Source: Desulfatiglans anilini DSM 4660 (lineage in GTDB: Bacteria; Desulfobacterota; DSM-4660; Desulfatiglandales; Desulfatiglandaceae). Taken from it: a stretch of 51,693 bases of DNA. The position numbers were made by a program, and so were the translations under genes. Under the pieces are notes generated by a model. It made no database searches. It was given only the letters and a program-made list of their open reading frames with translations, and was not told the origin of the DNA. How positions within the stretch are numbered: the first letter of the stretch is position 1; each line of letters starts with the position of its first letter. Positions 23,982 to 33,351 of the stretch are shown one piece after another. The stretch covers positions 1 to 51,693 of the forward strand of contig NZ_AULM01000028.1 in NCBI RefSeq assembly GCF_000422285.1, in the 5' to 3' direction.

Positions 23982-25334
23982 ATGCACGAAAAAACGCTTG
24001 ACGCTATGCGAATCGACGCCCGCCGCATTTTCGAGGCCGCCGTCGAGGCCGTCGATCCCTACGCCGCCGTGCGAGGCCATTGCACCCTCGACCAGGCACA
24101 GCTCACCGTGCGGTCCGGCGAGGAGGCCTTCTTCACTCTCGACCTCGAACGCTTCCGGCGGATATGGCTCGTCGGAGGAGGCAAGGCGACCGCGCCAATG
24201 GCCAAGGCGGTGGAGGATCTTCTCGGCGACCGCATCACCCGCGGCGTCATCGTGGTCAAATACGGCTTCGGGGAGGCCCTGCGGGCCACCCGCATCATCG
24301 AGGCGGATCACCCCGTACCCGATCGGAACGGCGTGGCGGGGGCAAAGGCGATCCTCGATCTGCTAGGGGAGGCCGGCGAAGACGATCTGGTCTTTTCGCT
24401 GATTTCCGGGGGAGGTTCGGCGCTGCTCCCGCAGCCGGCCGAAGGGATCCGGCTCGAAGAAAAGCAGGCATTGACACGCAGCCTGCTCGCCTGCGGCGCG
24501 AGCATCGACGAAATCAACGCCGTCAGGAAGCACATATCGGCCCTGAAGGGCGGGCAGATGGCCCGCGCCGCCTACCCGGCCGCCACCTTGAACCTGATGC
24601 TCTCGGACGTCGTCGGCGACCGGATCGACGTCATCGCGTCCGGCCCCTTCACGCCCGATCCGTCAACCTTCGGCGAGGTGGCTGCGATCCTCGAGAAATA
24701 TGAACTGGACGACATCCCGAATTCCATCCGCCGGCACATCCGGGCCGGTGAGGAAGGGCGGCTCCCCGAAACCCCCAAGCCGGGCGACCCGATCTTCGAG
24801 AAGGTCCATCACACCGTTGTGGGAAGCAATATCCTGGCTCTCGAGGCGGCCGAGCGGCGGGCGAAGGCGCTCGGATACGGCGCCCTGATCCTTTCGTCCA
24901 TGGTGGAGGGGGAAACGCGCGACATCGCAAGGATGCACGCGGCCATCGCCAAGGAGTGCCTCAAATCGGGGTATCCGGCCCGTCCGCCGCTCTGCGTCAT
25001 CTCCGGCGGGGAGACCACCGTCACGATCCGGGGCGAAGGCCTCGGGGGCAGGAACCAGGAGTTCAGCCTGGCGGCTGCGCTCGACCTCGAAGGCGAGCCG
25101 CCGCGCGTGGTCGTCCTGAGCGGCGGGACGGACGGCAACGACGGCCCGACGGATGCCGCAGGGGCCGTCGTCGACCCCCTGACCGTTTCGCGGGGCCGCG
25201 CCGCCGGCGTCGAAGCCGTGCAGGCGCTGAGGGAAAACGACGCCTACCCCTTCCTTCAAAAAACGGGGGATCTCCTGGTGACAGGTCCGACGCGGACCAA
25301 CGTCATGGACGTGCGCCTCGTCCTCGTCCGGTGA
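23982..25334 (+). CDS. Glycerate 2-kinase, type 2 (GckA/TtuD, DUF4147-MOFRL)
   Basis: This cytoplasmic kinase phosphorylates D-glycerate to 2-phosphoglycerate with ATP. The protein is 450 aa. The N-terminal DUF4147 part has RIWLVGGGKATAPMAKAVEDLLG, then LVFSLISGGGSALLPQPAEG and MLSDVVGDRIDVIASGPF. The C-terminal MOFRL part has GGRNQEFSLAAALDLEG and LSGGTDGNDGPTDAAGA. GGAG precedes the ATG by 8 nt and a good promoter lies just upstream. The gene converges on the glycosylglycerate operon; glycerate released when that solute is broken down would be this enzyme's substrate, so a functional link is plausible. The usual role in glycerate or serine-cycle metabolism is equally possible. Confidence 0.92.
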   Translation: MHEKTLDAMRIDARRIFEAAVEAVDPYAAVRGHCTLDQAQLTVRSGEEAFFTLDLERFRRIWLVGGGKATAPMAKAVEDLLGDRITRGVIVVKYGFGEALRATRIIEADHPVPDRNGVAGAKAILDLLGEAGEDDLVFSLISGGGSALLPQPAEGIRLEEKQALTRSLLACGASIDEINAVRKHISALKGGQMARAAYPAATLNLMLSDVVGDRIDVIASGPFTPDPSTFGEVAAILEKYELDDIPNSIRRHIRAGEEGRLPETPKPGDPIFEKVHHTVVGSNILALEAAERRAKALGYGALILSSMVEGETRDIARMHAAIAKECLKSGYPARPPLCVISGGETTVTIRGEGLGGRNQEFSLAAALDLEGEPPRVVVLSGGTDGNDGPTDAAGAVVDPLTVSRGRAAGVEAVQALRENDAYPFLQKTGDLLVTGPTRTNVMDVRLVLVR

Positions 25335-25359
25335 GGACCGCCAAGGCGGCCGGGCGGCA

Positions 25360-26592
25360 TCAGCCGCGCTTCTGCTGCCAACGCTTCACGAGATAGGGCT
25401 TGGTCATCTCGAAGGTCATGCAGTCTTCTTCGATGGCCTCTTCGGCCTGCTTGATGTTCATGCTCCGGGTCTTTTTGACGAAGGACAGCGTTCGGCCGAA
25501 GTAGAGCGGGATCAGCGATTCCATCATCTCATCGCAATCGTGGACCGCATCCCTGTAGGCGACGGCCGTATCGAAGAGGATGCGCGCCCACAGGTCCGTC
25601 GGCACATCGAAGACGTTTTCCTTCATATCCTTGATCTCCAGAAGCTTCTTGTAGACATCCGGGGTCAGGACCGTCTTCCAGAGGCCGTCGAAGTCATCGA
25701 AGCCCTTCCGGAACTGGCGCAAGAGGTTCGCGGTGTCGACCGACACCTTGGGAGGCATCTCCGTCTCGCCGAGGCCGAAGCCGTAGATGGCGGTCGGCCG
25801 GCTGTATTTCACCTTGAGCCACAGGTCCTCGAGGCGCCCCATCAACGAAAAGATGGTGCCCACCACCTGACGGAACATGGGGCCGAGGTGGGCCCCCGGG
25901 TCTTTGGTGCGGTGGATCTTGGGCCGCCCCATGAAGGATTGACAGATCTGGACCTTCTGCCGGATGGCCACCGTGGTCATCCAGATATCGATCCCGAAAT
26001 GCGCTACGGCCTCGTCCCAGATCTCGCACTCCGCATAGGCCCTGGCCATTTCGCCGCTGAAGCCGAAATCGCCCCCGATCGGCTGGCGCACCCGCCGTCC
26101 ATAGAGCGACCGGGTCAGCGGATAGGCGATGCCGTTCGTGATGGTCCCATCGTACTTGTGACGGATATAGAGCGGCGCCACGTAGGAAAATCCGTTGTAG
26201 AGCGGCTCGCCGAGGTGCCTGATCCACTCCGGGGTGATGCTTTTCAGATCGGCATCGACGACCACCACGGCCTTCGCACCCAGTGCGACCACCTTTTCGA
26301 ACAGATTCTTGAAGTTGTTGCCCTTGCCCTTGACGCCCGGAGGCGTCGAGAGGTAGATCTTGGGCGTTACGGTCTCCGTACCCAGGAAGACGGCCTTCGT
26401 CTCGTCGGGCGAATCATTGTCGCAATTGATGATGACCGCACGCTTGTCGCCGAAATATTTCTTGAGGCCCTCGTCCGCCTGCTTGATCGGATACGCTATG
26501 GAGTCGGCCTCCTTGTAGGACGGGATGCAAACCACCATCTCGGCCTTCTCGATATTCTGCGGGTTGACCTCTCTTTCAAAGCCTTCCGTCAT
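25360..26592 (-). CDS. Mannosylglycerate-synthase-like glycosyltransferase
   Basis: This GT-A fold glycosyltransferase of 410 aa opens MVVCIPSYKEADSIAYPI. The metal motif is VVVDADLKS (DAD), followed by EWIRHLGEPLYNGFSYVAPLYIRHKY and QPIGGDFGFSGEMA. This arrangement resembles the mannosylglycerate synthase (GT78) type and the sugar transferases that add mannose to glucosylglycerate. It overlaps the upstream phosphatase gene by 17 bp, so it is translated with it. The likely step is transfer of mannose or glucose from a GDP- or NDP-sugar to (glucosyl)glycerate; the donor and acceptor cannot be fixed by eye. No membrane segment was seen. Confidence 0.75.
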   Translation of the reverse strand: MTEGFEREVNPQNIEKAEMVVCIPSYKEADSIAYPIKQADEGLKKYFGDKRAVIINCDNDSPDETKAVFLGTETVTPKIYLSTPPGVKGKGNNFKNLFEKVVALGAKAVVVVDADLKSITPEWIRHLGEPLYNGFSYVAPLYIRHKYDGTITNGIAYPLTRSLYGRRVRQPIGGDFGFSGEMARAYAECEIWDEAVAHFGIDIWMTTVAIRQKVQICQSFMGRPKIHRTKDPGAHLGPMFRQVVGTIFSLMGRLEDLWLKVKYSRPTAIYGFGLGETEMPPKVSVDTANLLRQFRKGFDDFDGLWKTVLTPDVYKKLLEIKDMKENVFDVPTDLWARILFDTAVAYRDAVHDCDEMMESLIPLYFGRTLSFVKKTRSMNIKQAEEAIEEDCMTFEMTKPYLVKRWQQKRG

Positions 26593-27436
26593 CTATTTCT
26601 CCCTCCTTCATCTCTCCCAAAATCGCCGAGACCGTCTCGTTCCAGCCCTCAGGGCCCATCCGGCTGCTGATCATCAGATTGGGAATATGTTTCTTCAAGT
26701 AACTGTAATCCCGCGCCGATCGGATCAGTACGGGGAATTCGACCTGTTCGAGCATGGAAAAATCATTCGGACTGTCTCCCAATGCGATCGACCAGACGGG
26801 GGTGCGAAGCCGGCGGTAGTGCGCCATCAGCATCCTCACCGCTCTCCCCTTGTCGTTCGAGCCTTGGAGATGAAAAAACCGCCCGCCAGCCAGGATCTGC
26901 AGCCCGCGGGCGCGGGCGGCTTCTTCGAGCGCCCGGCTGCCCCCGCCGGAGGCCGTTTGAACAATGAACGGTTCGTCGTACTCCCGCCGGGCGGCAAGGC
27001 GCGCATCCTCGAGGCCCAGGCCCGTCAGTTCCGCGATCTCCTCCGCGCGCATATCGGAGAAGCCTCTGACAGGCAGCCCGGTCTGATTGCGGATCTCGGC
27101 GAGCGCCTGCACCAGGCGCGGATAAGGCTCGCCGAAACGCCAGACCCAGAAGCCGTCCTCCGGCGAGGCGCCTTCGGGCCGGGGATTCCCGCCGTCGAAA
27201 AAGACCGCACCGCCGTTCTCCACGACGAACGGGTCCGAGAGGCCCAGCGCCTGGCGCAGCGGCTGCATCTCGGCCCGGGTCTTGCTCGAGACGAGGACGA
27301 CCGGCACCCCTAGGCGCCGGCAAAGGCGAAGGGCGGGCGCGGCCGCTTCCCACGCGTAGGTGTCGTGATCCAGCAGGGTCCCGTCCAGATCAGTGAAAAC
27401 GATATAGGAATCTGTCAGCCCACCCGAATGTTTCAT
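26576..27436 (-). CDS. Mannosyl/glucosyl-3-phosphoglycerate phosphatase-like HAD protein
   Basis: This HAD-superfamily (Cof/MPGP type) phosphatase has 286 aa. Motif I is FTDLDGTLLDH, the Ser of motif II is in VVLVSSKTRAEM, the motif III Lys is in GSNDKGRAV, and motif IV is ALGDSPNDFSML. FVVENGGAVFF is typical of mannosyl-3-phosphoglycerate phosphatases. It removes phosphate from the sugar-3-phosphoglycerate made by the next gene upstream. It lies 20 bp after the synthase stop and overlaps the glycosyltransferase start by 17 bp. Whether glucosyl- or mannosyl- is preferred is unknown. Confidence 0.85.
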   Translation of the reverse strand: MKHSGGLTDSYIVFTDLDGTLLDHDTYAWEAAAPALRLCRRLGVPVVLVSSKTRAEMQPLRQALGLSDPFVVENGGAVFFDGGNPRPEGASPEDGFWVWRFGEPYPRLVQALAEIRNQTGLPVRGFSDMRAEEIAELTGLGLEDARLAARREYDEPFIVQTASGGGSRALEEAARARGLQILAGGRFFHLQGSNDKGRAVRMLMAHYRRLRTPVWSIALGDSPNDFSMLEQVEFPVLIRSARDYSYLKKHIPNLMISSRMGPEGWNETVSAILGEMKEGEIDDGRL

Positions 27437-27456
27437 CGCTGATCCGCCGCGGGGTC

Positions 27457-28824
27457 TCAGTGCGCAAACCGCTGTTTTTCCCGTTCCACAACCTCGATGA
27501 TCTGAAAAAAGATGTCGGGCAGTTTGTTGTGGACCCGTTCCCAGGAGACTGTCTGCGGCATGTCGAAGCCGCCTTTTTCCGTCCGCCGCTCAACGGCCAG
27601 GACGGCATCCGCCAGACCCTGCTCCAGGAATGGGGCGAACTCCTCGTGCGTGTGCAGGAAACGCAGGAAACGCTCGGTCATCCGGTAGGGCGCCGTCAGC
27701 ATCTCGCCGGCGTGGATGATGCTGTGCCGGAAGACATCCTTGATGAGCGACTCTTCCGCATCGCGGTCGTACTTCAGATTGCTGAACCCGGCATCGTCCG
27801 AATACTTCTTCACGTGCTCTTCGGCCACGGCCTGGTAAGTCACGGCAAGGTCCCGGAAGAAGGTATCCGAGATTTCGAGACCCTCTTCGATGACCAGCGC
27901 GTTCATGAGGGTCGCGACGATGTCGATGGCCATCCGGTTCAGGCCCCTGGCAGGGTCGCCGGACGAACTCACCTGGTGCTTGTGGTCGAAAGGCCGATCG
28001 CTGAACATGACCTGGGCGGCCGAAGAAGCCTTGCGATACACCTCGATCAGCGTGAAAATCTCGACCCCCCAGTTGGTGGCGAAGCGCATCCGCTTGAGCA
28101 GATCGGAGTGAAAGGCCACCTCGCCCGAAAGCTGGTACTTGAAGGCCAGGAGGAAATCGATCAGCCGGAGCATTTTCTCTTCCCGGCTTTCCGTGAATTT
28201 CCGTTTCAGCGCCAGGAGCAGCGGGTCGAGCAGCAGCCGCTTGACCCGTCCGTAGATCTGCTTGTTCATCAACCTGGCGTAGTAGGCCTTCGAGAAATCG
28301 TAGTTGAGGGCGACCACCGGATAGAACAGGCGGTCGAGCTGAATCCGCTTGAAGGTGCGGATGTCGGCATCGATCAACCCGATGGAGTGCGCACCCAGTG
28401 CCAGCGCTATCCCGAAGCTCAGGAACATGTTTTTGCCCTTCCCGGGCTCGCTGATATCGAATCCGGCCTCGTTCAGCCGGGCATAGATCCCGCTGAAACC
28501 CGGACCGTCGTTCCACTGGATCAAGGCGTTGCGGATCCCCGCCTCGTCGATGAGCCGCCTGAGGTGAAAGGCGTCCTCTTCGCCCGCGCGGTCGAGTCCG
28601 AAAATGATGGTCGAAAGATAGACGATACTGCGAAGCTGGTTCAGGATGTTCCTGAACACCGGCAGGTTGTCGGGGTCCGTGAATTCAGAGGCGAGGCACG
28701 GGATGATGAGGACGGTCTTCTTCCATCGCGAATGAAGGCGCAGTTGGGTCTTCAGGTGGTTCCGGTCCGTCTGCAGGATGTGAAAGGTCGTGATCTGCCC
28801 GCTGTGCTGGGAGAAATCGCTCAT
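27457..28824 (-). CDS. gpgS: Glucosyl-3-phosphoglycerate synthase-like glycosyltransferase
   Basis: This first gene of the operon encodes a 455-aa GT-A glycosyltransferase. TVLIIPCLASEFTD leads to GKGKNMFLSFGIALALGAHSIGLIDADIRTF, with the DAD metal motif, and later to the FATNWGVEIFTLIEVYRK block of glucosyl/mannosyl-3-phosphoglycerate synthases. It would transfer a sugar from an NDP-sugar to 3-phosphoglycerate. With the phosphatase and second transferase downstream, the pathway product should be glucosylglycerate or a mannosyl derivative, a compatible solute. The start ATG lies 20-30 bp after GGGG, a weak ribosome site. Assignment to GpgS is by motif recall. Confidence 0.78.
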   Translation of the reverse strand: MSDFSQHSGQITTFHILQTDRNHLKTQLRLHSRWKKTVLIIPCLASEFTDPDNLPVFRNILNQLRSIVYLSTIIFGLDRAGEEDAFHLRRLIDEAGIRNALIQWNDGPGFSGIYARLNEAGFDISEPGKGKNMFLSFGIALALGAHSIGLIDADIRTFKRIQLDRLFYPVVALNYDFSKAYYARLMNKQIYGRVKRLLLDPLLLALKRKFTESREEKMLRLIDFLLAFKYQLSGEVAFHSDLLKRMRFATNWGVEIFTLIEVYRKASSAAQVMFSDRPFDHKHQVSSSGDPARGLNRMAIDIVATLMNALVIEEGLEISDTFFRDLAVTYQAVAEEHVKKYSDDAGFSNLKYDRDAEESLIKDVFRHSIIHAGEMLTAPYRMTERFLRFLHTHEEFAPFLEQGLADAVLAVERRTEKGGFDMPQTVSWERVHNKLPDIFFQIIEVVEREKQRFAH

Positions 28825-29656
28825 CGCTACCCCCTGGCGCCCCCGATCCCGCCCCCCAGGACGTGACGAGGACGAAAACGGGCCCTTGGGCGATGCGCCG
28901 CTCCGCCGGGGCGCGGCCTCATGGCAAAATACGCCGTCCGCGCGGCGGCCCCAAGGGTCGCATGTAAAAATGGCTCGATCCTATCCGGTTTCTTGATGGA
29001 ACCTAGCGAATTTACCCCCCGATGTCAATGCCGTTCGGGGCGACGCCCTCCCCGGGCTGCAAGCGCCTGACCGTTTTTCAAGCCCTGAGCCGGTCAGGGG
29101 CCTTGCTGCCCTCTTCGGCCGCAAAGGGGTTGGTGCGGCCCCGATTGTCGACAACCGGGAGCGGATGAGGGAGGAAGGGATCCCGTCCTTCAAGGAGCAC
29201 CCGGCCGCCGCAACCGGATGTCCGCCGGTGCGCACCGGCTTGCATGACATCCCGAAAAGCTGTAGGCTCATCAGGACCTGCAGGCACCGATCCCGAGCGC
29301 CTTTCCTTGCACGGGTGGCGTTGCCCATCAAGGCGCTGACTGGAATGGAAGGTGCCTTTTGAGCCGTGACCGTCCGCGGTCAGCGGGCTTCTAGCCGAAA
29401 ACACCCGTTTGAGGGTTGAAAACAGGACGGAAAAAGATCATTTTATGGCTATAGGTGCATGCGTCCCGCCTGTGGTGAAACATCCCCGTCGGCAAACACG
29501 AAACCCTGCCGCCCCGGGGCGTCCTTTCTGGAGAGGCTGGAGTTTGCAGAATGCCGTGAAAGGACGCATGCCATCATCATTACCCACTCGGAGCGGACGC
29601 CGGCGGGCCCCTTTCGGCGTTCCTTTTGCGAGGGAGAGAGCCGGAAAGAGAGCACT
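28825..29656. other. GC-rich gene-free region between two divergent operons
   Basis: About 830 bp without a supportable gene; the open frames here lack family motifs and ribosome sites. It should hold the promoter of the gpgS operon and that of the HD-domain operon. Two small hairpins are present: CCTGACCG/CGGTCAGG at 29066-29098, and TGACCG/CGGTCA at 29367-29382. No riboswitch fold was recognised. Confidence 0.4.
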
Positions 29657-30232
29657 ATGATTCCAAGCTATGAAACATGTCTGGAGGCCTGGGACCAGCA
29701 CAGAATGCTGGACAACATCCGGGCCCACAGCCTGATCGTCGCGCGCGTGGCTCATTTTCTAGCGGAGACTCTGCTGGCCCAGGGGATCCCGGTGTCGGTC
29801 GCCAAGACCACAGCGGGGGCCCTCATGCACGACATCGCCAAGACTCCGTCGCTCCAGTCGGGCGAAGACCACTCCGAACTGGGGCGCCGGATCTGCCTTC
29901 AACACCACTTCGACGAGATCGCGGACATCGTCGCCGAACACGTGAGGCTGCGGAGCTTCGATCTGAACGGCGTATACTCCGAAAAGGAACTCGTATACTA
30001 TGCCGACAAACGGGTGAACCACGACCGGATCGTCAGCCTCGATCGAAGGCTGGACTATATCATCGAACGCTACGGCGCCGGCGACCCGGACAGATGCTCC
30101 GCCATCCGCCTGAACTTCGGCCGTTGCCGATTGATCGAAGGGAAGATATTCAGTAAACTCGCTTTCGGACCGGAGGCCCTGAAACACCATGTCTTGAAGG
30201 GACCTGAAGAACCGGTCTTCACCACGTCCTAG
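29657..30232 (+). CDS. HD-domain phosphohydrolase
   Basis: This cytoplasmic metal-dependent phosphohydrolase has 191 aa. The HD motif residues are His24 (RAHSLIVARVA), His58-Asp59 (GALMHDIAK) and Asp117 (YYADKRV). The short length, about one HD domain, fits the family that acts on small phosphorylated molecules. The substrate is unknown. AAAGAGAG lies a few bases before ATG 29657. It is followed by a 66-aa protein 10 bp later and then dsbD, so a co-transcribed unit is likely. Confidence 0.88.
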   Translation: MIPSYETCLEAWDQHRMLDNIRAHSLIVARVAHFLAETLLAQGIPVSVAKTTAGALMHDIAKTPSLQSGEDHSELGRRICLQHHFDEIADIVAEHVRLRSFDLNGVYSEKELVYYADKRVNHDRIVSLDRRLDYIIERYGAGDPDRCSAIRLNFGRCRLIEGKIFSKLAFGPEALKHHVLKGPEEPVFTTS

Positions 30233-30242
30233 AGGTCCGTCC

Positions 30243-30443
30243 ATGTCCATCAAGCTGATAGCGAGAGACCTGTACCGGATGAAAACCGAGGTTGCACGGC
30301 TCGAAAAGGAGATCGAGCGCGCCCCGCGCGACCGGCAGGATGCCCTCATCGAGGCGCTGCGCAGGGCGCGGGCGGACCTCGGCCGGCTGGAGCGCATGCT
30401 CGACGGCGCCAAGACCCCGCCGGATTACCGGCAGCCCCGCTGA
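30243..30443 (+). CDS. Small coiled-coil protein (66 aa)
   Basis: This protein is rich in Glu/Arg/Lys with heptad spacing (LYRMKTEVARLEKEIE, then LIEALRRARADLGRLERML), predicted to be a helical hairpin. It starts 10 bp after the HD gene stop. No known domain is recognised. It may be an adaptor for a neighbouring protein; the short length and the absence of a strong ribosome site keep the confidence moderate. Confidence 0.6.
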   Translation: MSIKLIARDLYRMKTEVARLEKEIERAPRDRQDALIEALRRARADLGRLERMLDGAKTPPDYRQPR

Positions 30444-30525
30444 AGGCCGGCCGCCGGCGCTGCGGGCATCACCGGCCATGCCGGAAAACCCGCGGCATCC
30501 CCTTGAAACCCATCCGGAATCTACC

Positions 30526-32325
30526 ATGAAAACCGACCACACTCCCTCTCGAAAACCTGGCCGGCCGGTGCAGAAGAGCTTTCTGCGGCTCCTTCTGCCG
30601 GCTTTCTTCTTCATCGCCTGTGCCATGTCCGCGCCCCCTTCCTGGGGCGCCACGGCCTCCATCGAGGCGATCCAGCCGGAGAAAGGCTTCCCGGCCGGCG
30701 GCGCCTATCCCCTGCGATTCAAGGTCGCCATCAGCGAGTCCTGGTTCATCCACGGACTGGAAGAATCGGAAGGGATGCTCGCCACCCGCCTGGACTTCCC
30801 GGGAGAGGATCCCGTCCGGATCTCCCAGATCTGCTTCCCGCCGCCGAAGAAGGTCCGCTTCCCGTACCTCGACCAACCGATCGAGGTGTATGACGGCGGC
30901 TTCACCGTGTCGGCCGCCCTCGAGGTGCCCGGTGATGCGAAGCCCGGTCGATACCGGATCGAAGGGGTCTTTTTCTTCCAGGCCTGTTCGGAGGCAACCT
31001 GCCGCCCGCCCGAGGAGATCCGCTTCCCTCTCGAGATCGAGGTCCTGCCGCCCGGCGCCGTTGCAGGCGGGGTGGAACCTCGGCCAGCCGATGCGGACGC
31101 CGCAGCCGCCAAATCCGGAGACGGACGGTGGAGCGGCTTCTGGTGGACCATCCTCGGCATCTTTCTGGGGGGCCTCGCCCTCAATCTGACCCCCTGCATC
31201 TATCCGCTGATCCCCATCACGGTCTCCTACTTCGGGGGAAAAGGCGGCACCCTGGGAGGGCATCCGCTTCTGCACGGCCTCTTCTACATCATGGGGCTCG
31301 CCGCCACCAACGCCGCCCTCGGAGCCGCCGCCAGCCTGTCCGGGGGGCTCCTCGGCGCCGTCCTGCAGAGCGCCTGGGTCCTCACCGGGATCGCCCTGCT
31401 GCTGGTCCTCCTCGCCCTGAGCTTCTTCGGGCTCTGGGACCTGCGGCTGCCCCCTCAGCTCACCCGCCTGGCCGCAAAGAACTACAGCGGTTATTTCGGC
31501 ACGCTCTTCATGGGCCTGACGCTCGGCATCGTGGCCGCACCGTGCCTCGGGCCGTTCATCCTCGGGCTTCTCACGATCGTCGGGCAAAAGGGCGATCCCG
31601 TCCTCGGGGTCCTGTATTTCACCGCCCTCAGCATCGGCATGGGGCTGCCGTTGACGATCCTCGGAATCTTTTCCGGCGCACTGAACCGTCTGCCCATGTC
31701 AGGGGACTGGATGGTCTGGGTGCGCAAACTGCTCGGCTGGGTGCTGATCGGGATGGCCGCCTACATGGTCTTTTCGCTGATCCCGGGCAGCCAGGCCAGA
31801 GCCGCGCTCGTCGCCGCCATCCTCATCGCGGCTGGGCTGCACCTCGGGTGGATCGACCGCAGCGGCAAAGGGACCGGGGCCTTCGACATCGCCAAGAAGG
31901 CCCTCGGCCTGGTCGGCATCGCCGCCGCCCTCGTCTATCTTTACACCGGATTCCAGTCCCGCCCCGGCGTCCCGTGGGTCCCCTACGAGCCCGCCAGGCT
32001 CGAAGAGGCTGCATCCAGGCGCATGCCGGTGATCCTCGACTTCTATGCCGACTGGTGCACCCCCTGCCGCCAGATGGACGCAACGGTCTTCAGGGATCCG
32101 GAGGTCGTCCGCCTGGCGGAGGGATTCGTTCCGCTGAAGATCGACCTGACCAGACGCCACCCCCGGCAGGACGAACTGCAGCGGCGCTACGGCCTCAAAG
32201 GGGTTCCGACCATCATCTTCATCGGCCCGGACGGGAATGAATTGGAGGGGTTGAGGATCGAATCCTACACGGACAAGGCGGGAGTGCTGGAACGGATGAA
32301 AAGGGCCCTTGGACCGCCCCCTTGA
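30526..32325 (+). CDS. dsbD: Thiol:disulfide interchange protein DsbD
   Basis: This membrane protein passes reducing power from cytoplasmic thioredoxin to periplasmic proteins (599 aa from ATG 30526). It has a signal-like N-terminus (LLLPAFFFIACAMSA), a periplasmic alpha domain with Cys154 and Cys159, and a transmembrane domain of eight helices. Its two reactive cysteines are Cys224 (LTPCIYP) and Cys340 (AAPCLGP). The C-terminal thioredoxin-like domain carries WCTPC (Cys511, Cys514). All six redox cysteines are present, so it is complete. The frame is open upstream, but the first sensible Met is 30526. It is the third gene of the HD operon and could serve cytochrome c maturation or periplasmic disulfide isomerisation. 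Confidence 0.92.
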   Translation: MKTDHTPSRKPGRPVQKSFLRLLLPAFFFIACAMSAPPSWGATASIEAIQPEKGFPAGGAYPLRFKVAISESWFIHGLEESEGMLATRLDFPGEDPVRISQICFPPPKKVRFPYLDQPIEVYDGGFTVSAALEVPGDAKPGRYRIEGVFFFQACSEATCRPPEEIRFPLEIEVLPPGAVAGGVEPRPADADAAAAKSGDGRWSGFWWTILGIFLGGLALNLTPCIYPLIPITVSYFGGKGGTLGGHPLLHGLFYIMGLAATNAALGAAASLSGGLLGAVLQSAWVLTGIALLLVLLALSFFGLWDLRLPPQLTRLAAKNYSGYFGTLFMGLTLGIVAAPCLGPFILGLLTIVGQKGDPVLGVLYFTALSIGMGLPLTILGIFSGALNRLPMSGDWMVWVRKLLGWVLIGMAAYMVFSLIPGSQARAALVAAILIAAGLHLGWIDRSGKGTGAFDIAKKALGLVGIAAALVYLYTGFQSRPGVPWVPYEPARLEEAASRRMPVILDFYADWCTPCRQMDATVFRDPEVVRLAEGFVPLKIDLTRRHPRQDELQRRYGLKGVPTIIFIGPDGNELEGLRIESYTDKAGVLERMKRALGPPP

Positions 32326-32542
32326 GGAGAAGCATCGTCCCGGAGGATCCTCGCGCCCAAAGAGGCGGCGGGCCTTTAAAAGCGCGATCCCACGCGAGAA
32401 TCGGGCTTTCAAACCCTGAACCTGCATGCGCGACGGGGTGGCTCTTTTTCCGTAAAAAAGGGCATCCATGCCGTGCTGCCGACGTTCGAAGAGCAGGAAA
32501 AGAGCCCCGGCGCAAAAGGAGGCGAGAGTCGCCCCAGCGCCG

Positions 32543-33349
32543 TCAGAGGCCTTCGATGAAGGCCTGCACCGCTCGATTGAGGATCGTGGGCGACTCCACC
32601 ATCACCATGTGCCCCGCCCGCGGGATGAACTGGACCGAGGCGCGCTGCAGGAGCCTTCCCAGTTCTTCCGACAGCTTCGGAGGCGTCAAGCGGTCCGTCT
32701 CCCCGCAAAGGACAAGGGCCGGGCAGGCGATGCGGCCTGCTCTCTCCCGGCAGTCGAACCGGCTGCAGGCCTCGAAATCGCCGGACACCACGGACATCCC
32801 CGAATCCTTCATCATGCGCGCCCCTTCTTTCAGCAGTTCCTCGGGGGCCCCCGGCGCATAGGCATAGCCTATGATGGCCTCGATCGTTTCCTCAAAACGG
32901 CCCCTCAGGCCCTTCAGAAAATCGGGCGCGACGCGCAGCCGGGCCCCGGTCCCGACCAGGATCAAGGCCTGGATGTTCATGGCCCCCCGCAGGGCCGCCT
33001 CGAGCGCGACGGCCCCACCCATGGAATGCCCCATCAGGACGACGCCGGCCTCGAAGGCGGGGGCGACTACCTCCTCGAGCCATGCGGCATAGCCGCCGAT
33101 CTCGTCATGCGACGGGCCCGCGGTGCCGCCGTGCCCCGGCAGATCCACCGCGACCGTGTTCAGGGTCCGCCCGAGCGGACCGGTCTGATTGAGCCAGTGC
33201 GCGCCCCGCCCGCCAGCGCCGTGCACCATCAGAAGGGTCGGCCGGTCCGGGAAGAACCGGTTCGATCCCGCTTCGAAGCCCACGCCCGCCCGCGTGAGGA
33301 CGGTGTAAGGCGAATGATTCCCATCGGTTCCTGCTTCCCTTTTTTCCAC
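32543..33349 (-). CDS. Alpha/beta hydrolase
   Basis: This alpha/beta hydrolase (268 aa) has the oxyanion region LLMVHGAGGRGAHW, the nucleophile elbow LMGHSMGG (Ser109), Asp219 (CGETDRLTPP) and His247 (RAGHMVMVE): a full catalytic triad. The frame runs far upstream, but GGAGGA 7 nt before GTG 33347-33349 and the end of the acyl-CoA ligase two bases earlier fix the start. It is coupled to the ligase and may act on its acyl product, for example as a thioesterase or esterase. That is inference. Confidence 0.85.
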   Translation of the reverse strand: MEKREAGTDGNHSPYTVLTRAGVGFEAGSNRFFPDRPTLLMVHGAGGRGAHWLNQTGPLGRTLNTVAVDLPGHGGTAGPSHDEIGGYAAWLEEVVAPAFEAGVVLMGHSMGGAVALEAALRGAMNIQALILVGTGARLRVAPDFLKGLRGRFEETIEAIIGYAYAPGAPEELLKEGARMMKDSGMSVVSGDFEACSRFDCRERAGRIACPALVLCGETDRLTPPKLSEELGRLLQRASVQFIPRAGHMVMVESPTILNRAVQAFIEGL

Positions 33350-33351
33350 GA

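Noticed and set aside
28981-29331. 116-codon minus-strand frame in the intergenic region
   Set aside because: No domains, no ribosome site, and low-complexity Arg/Ala/Ser composition.
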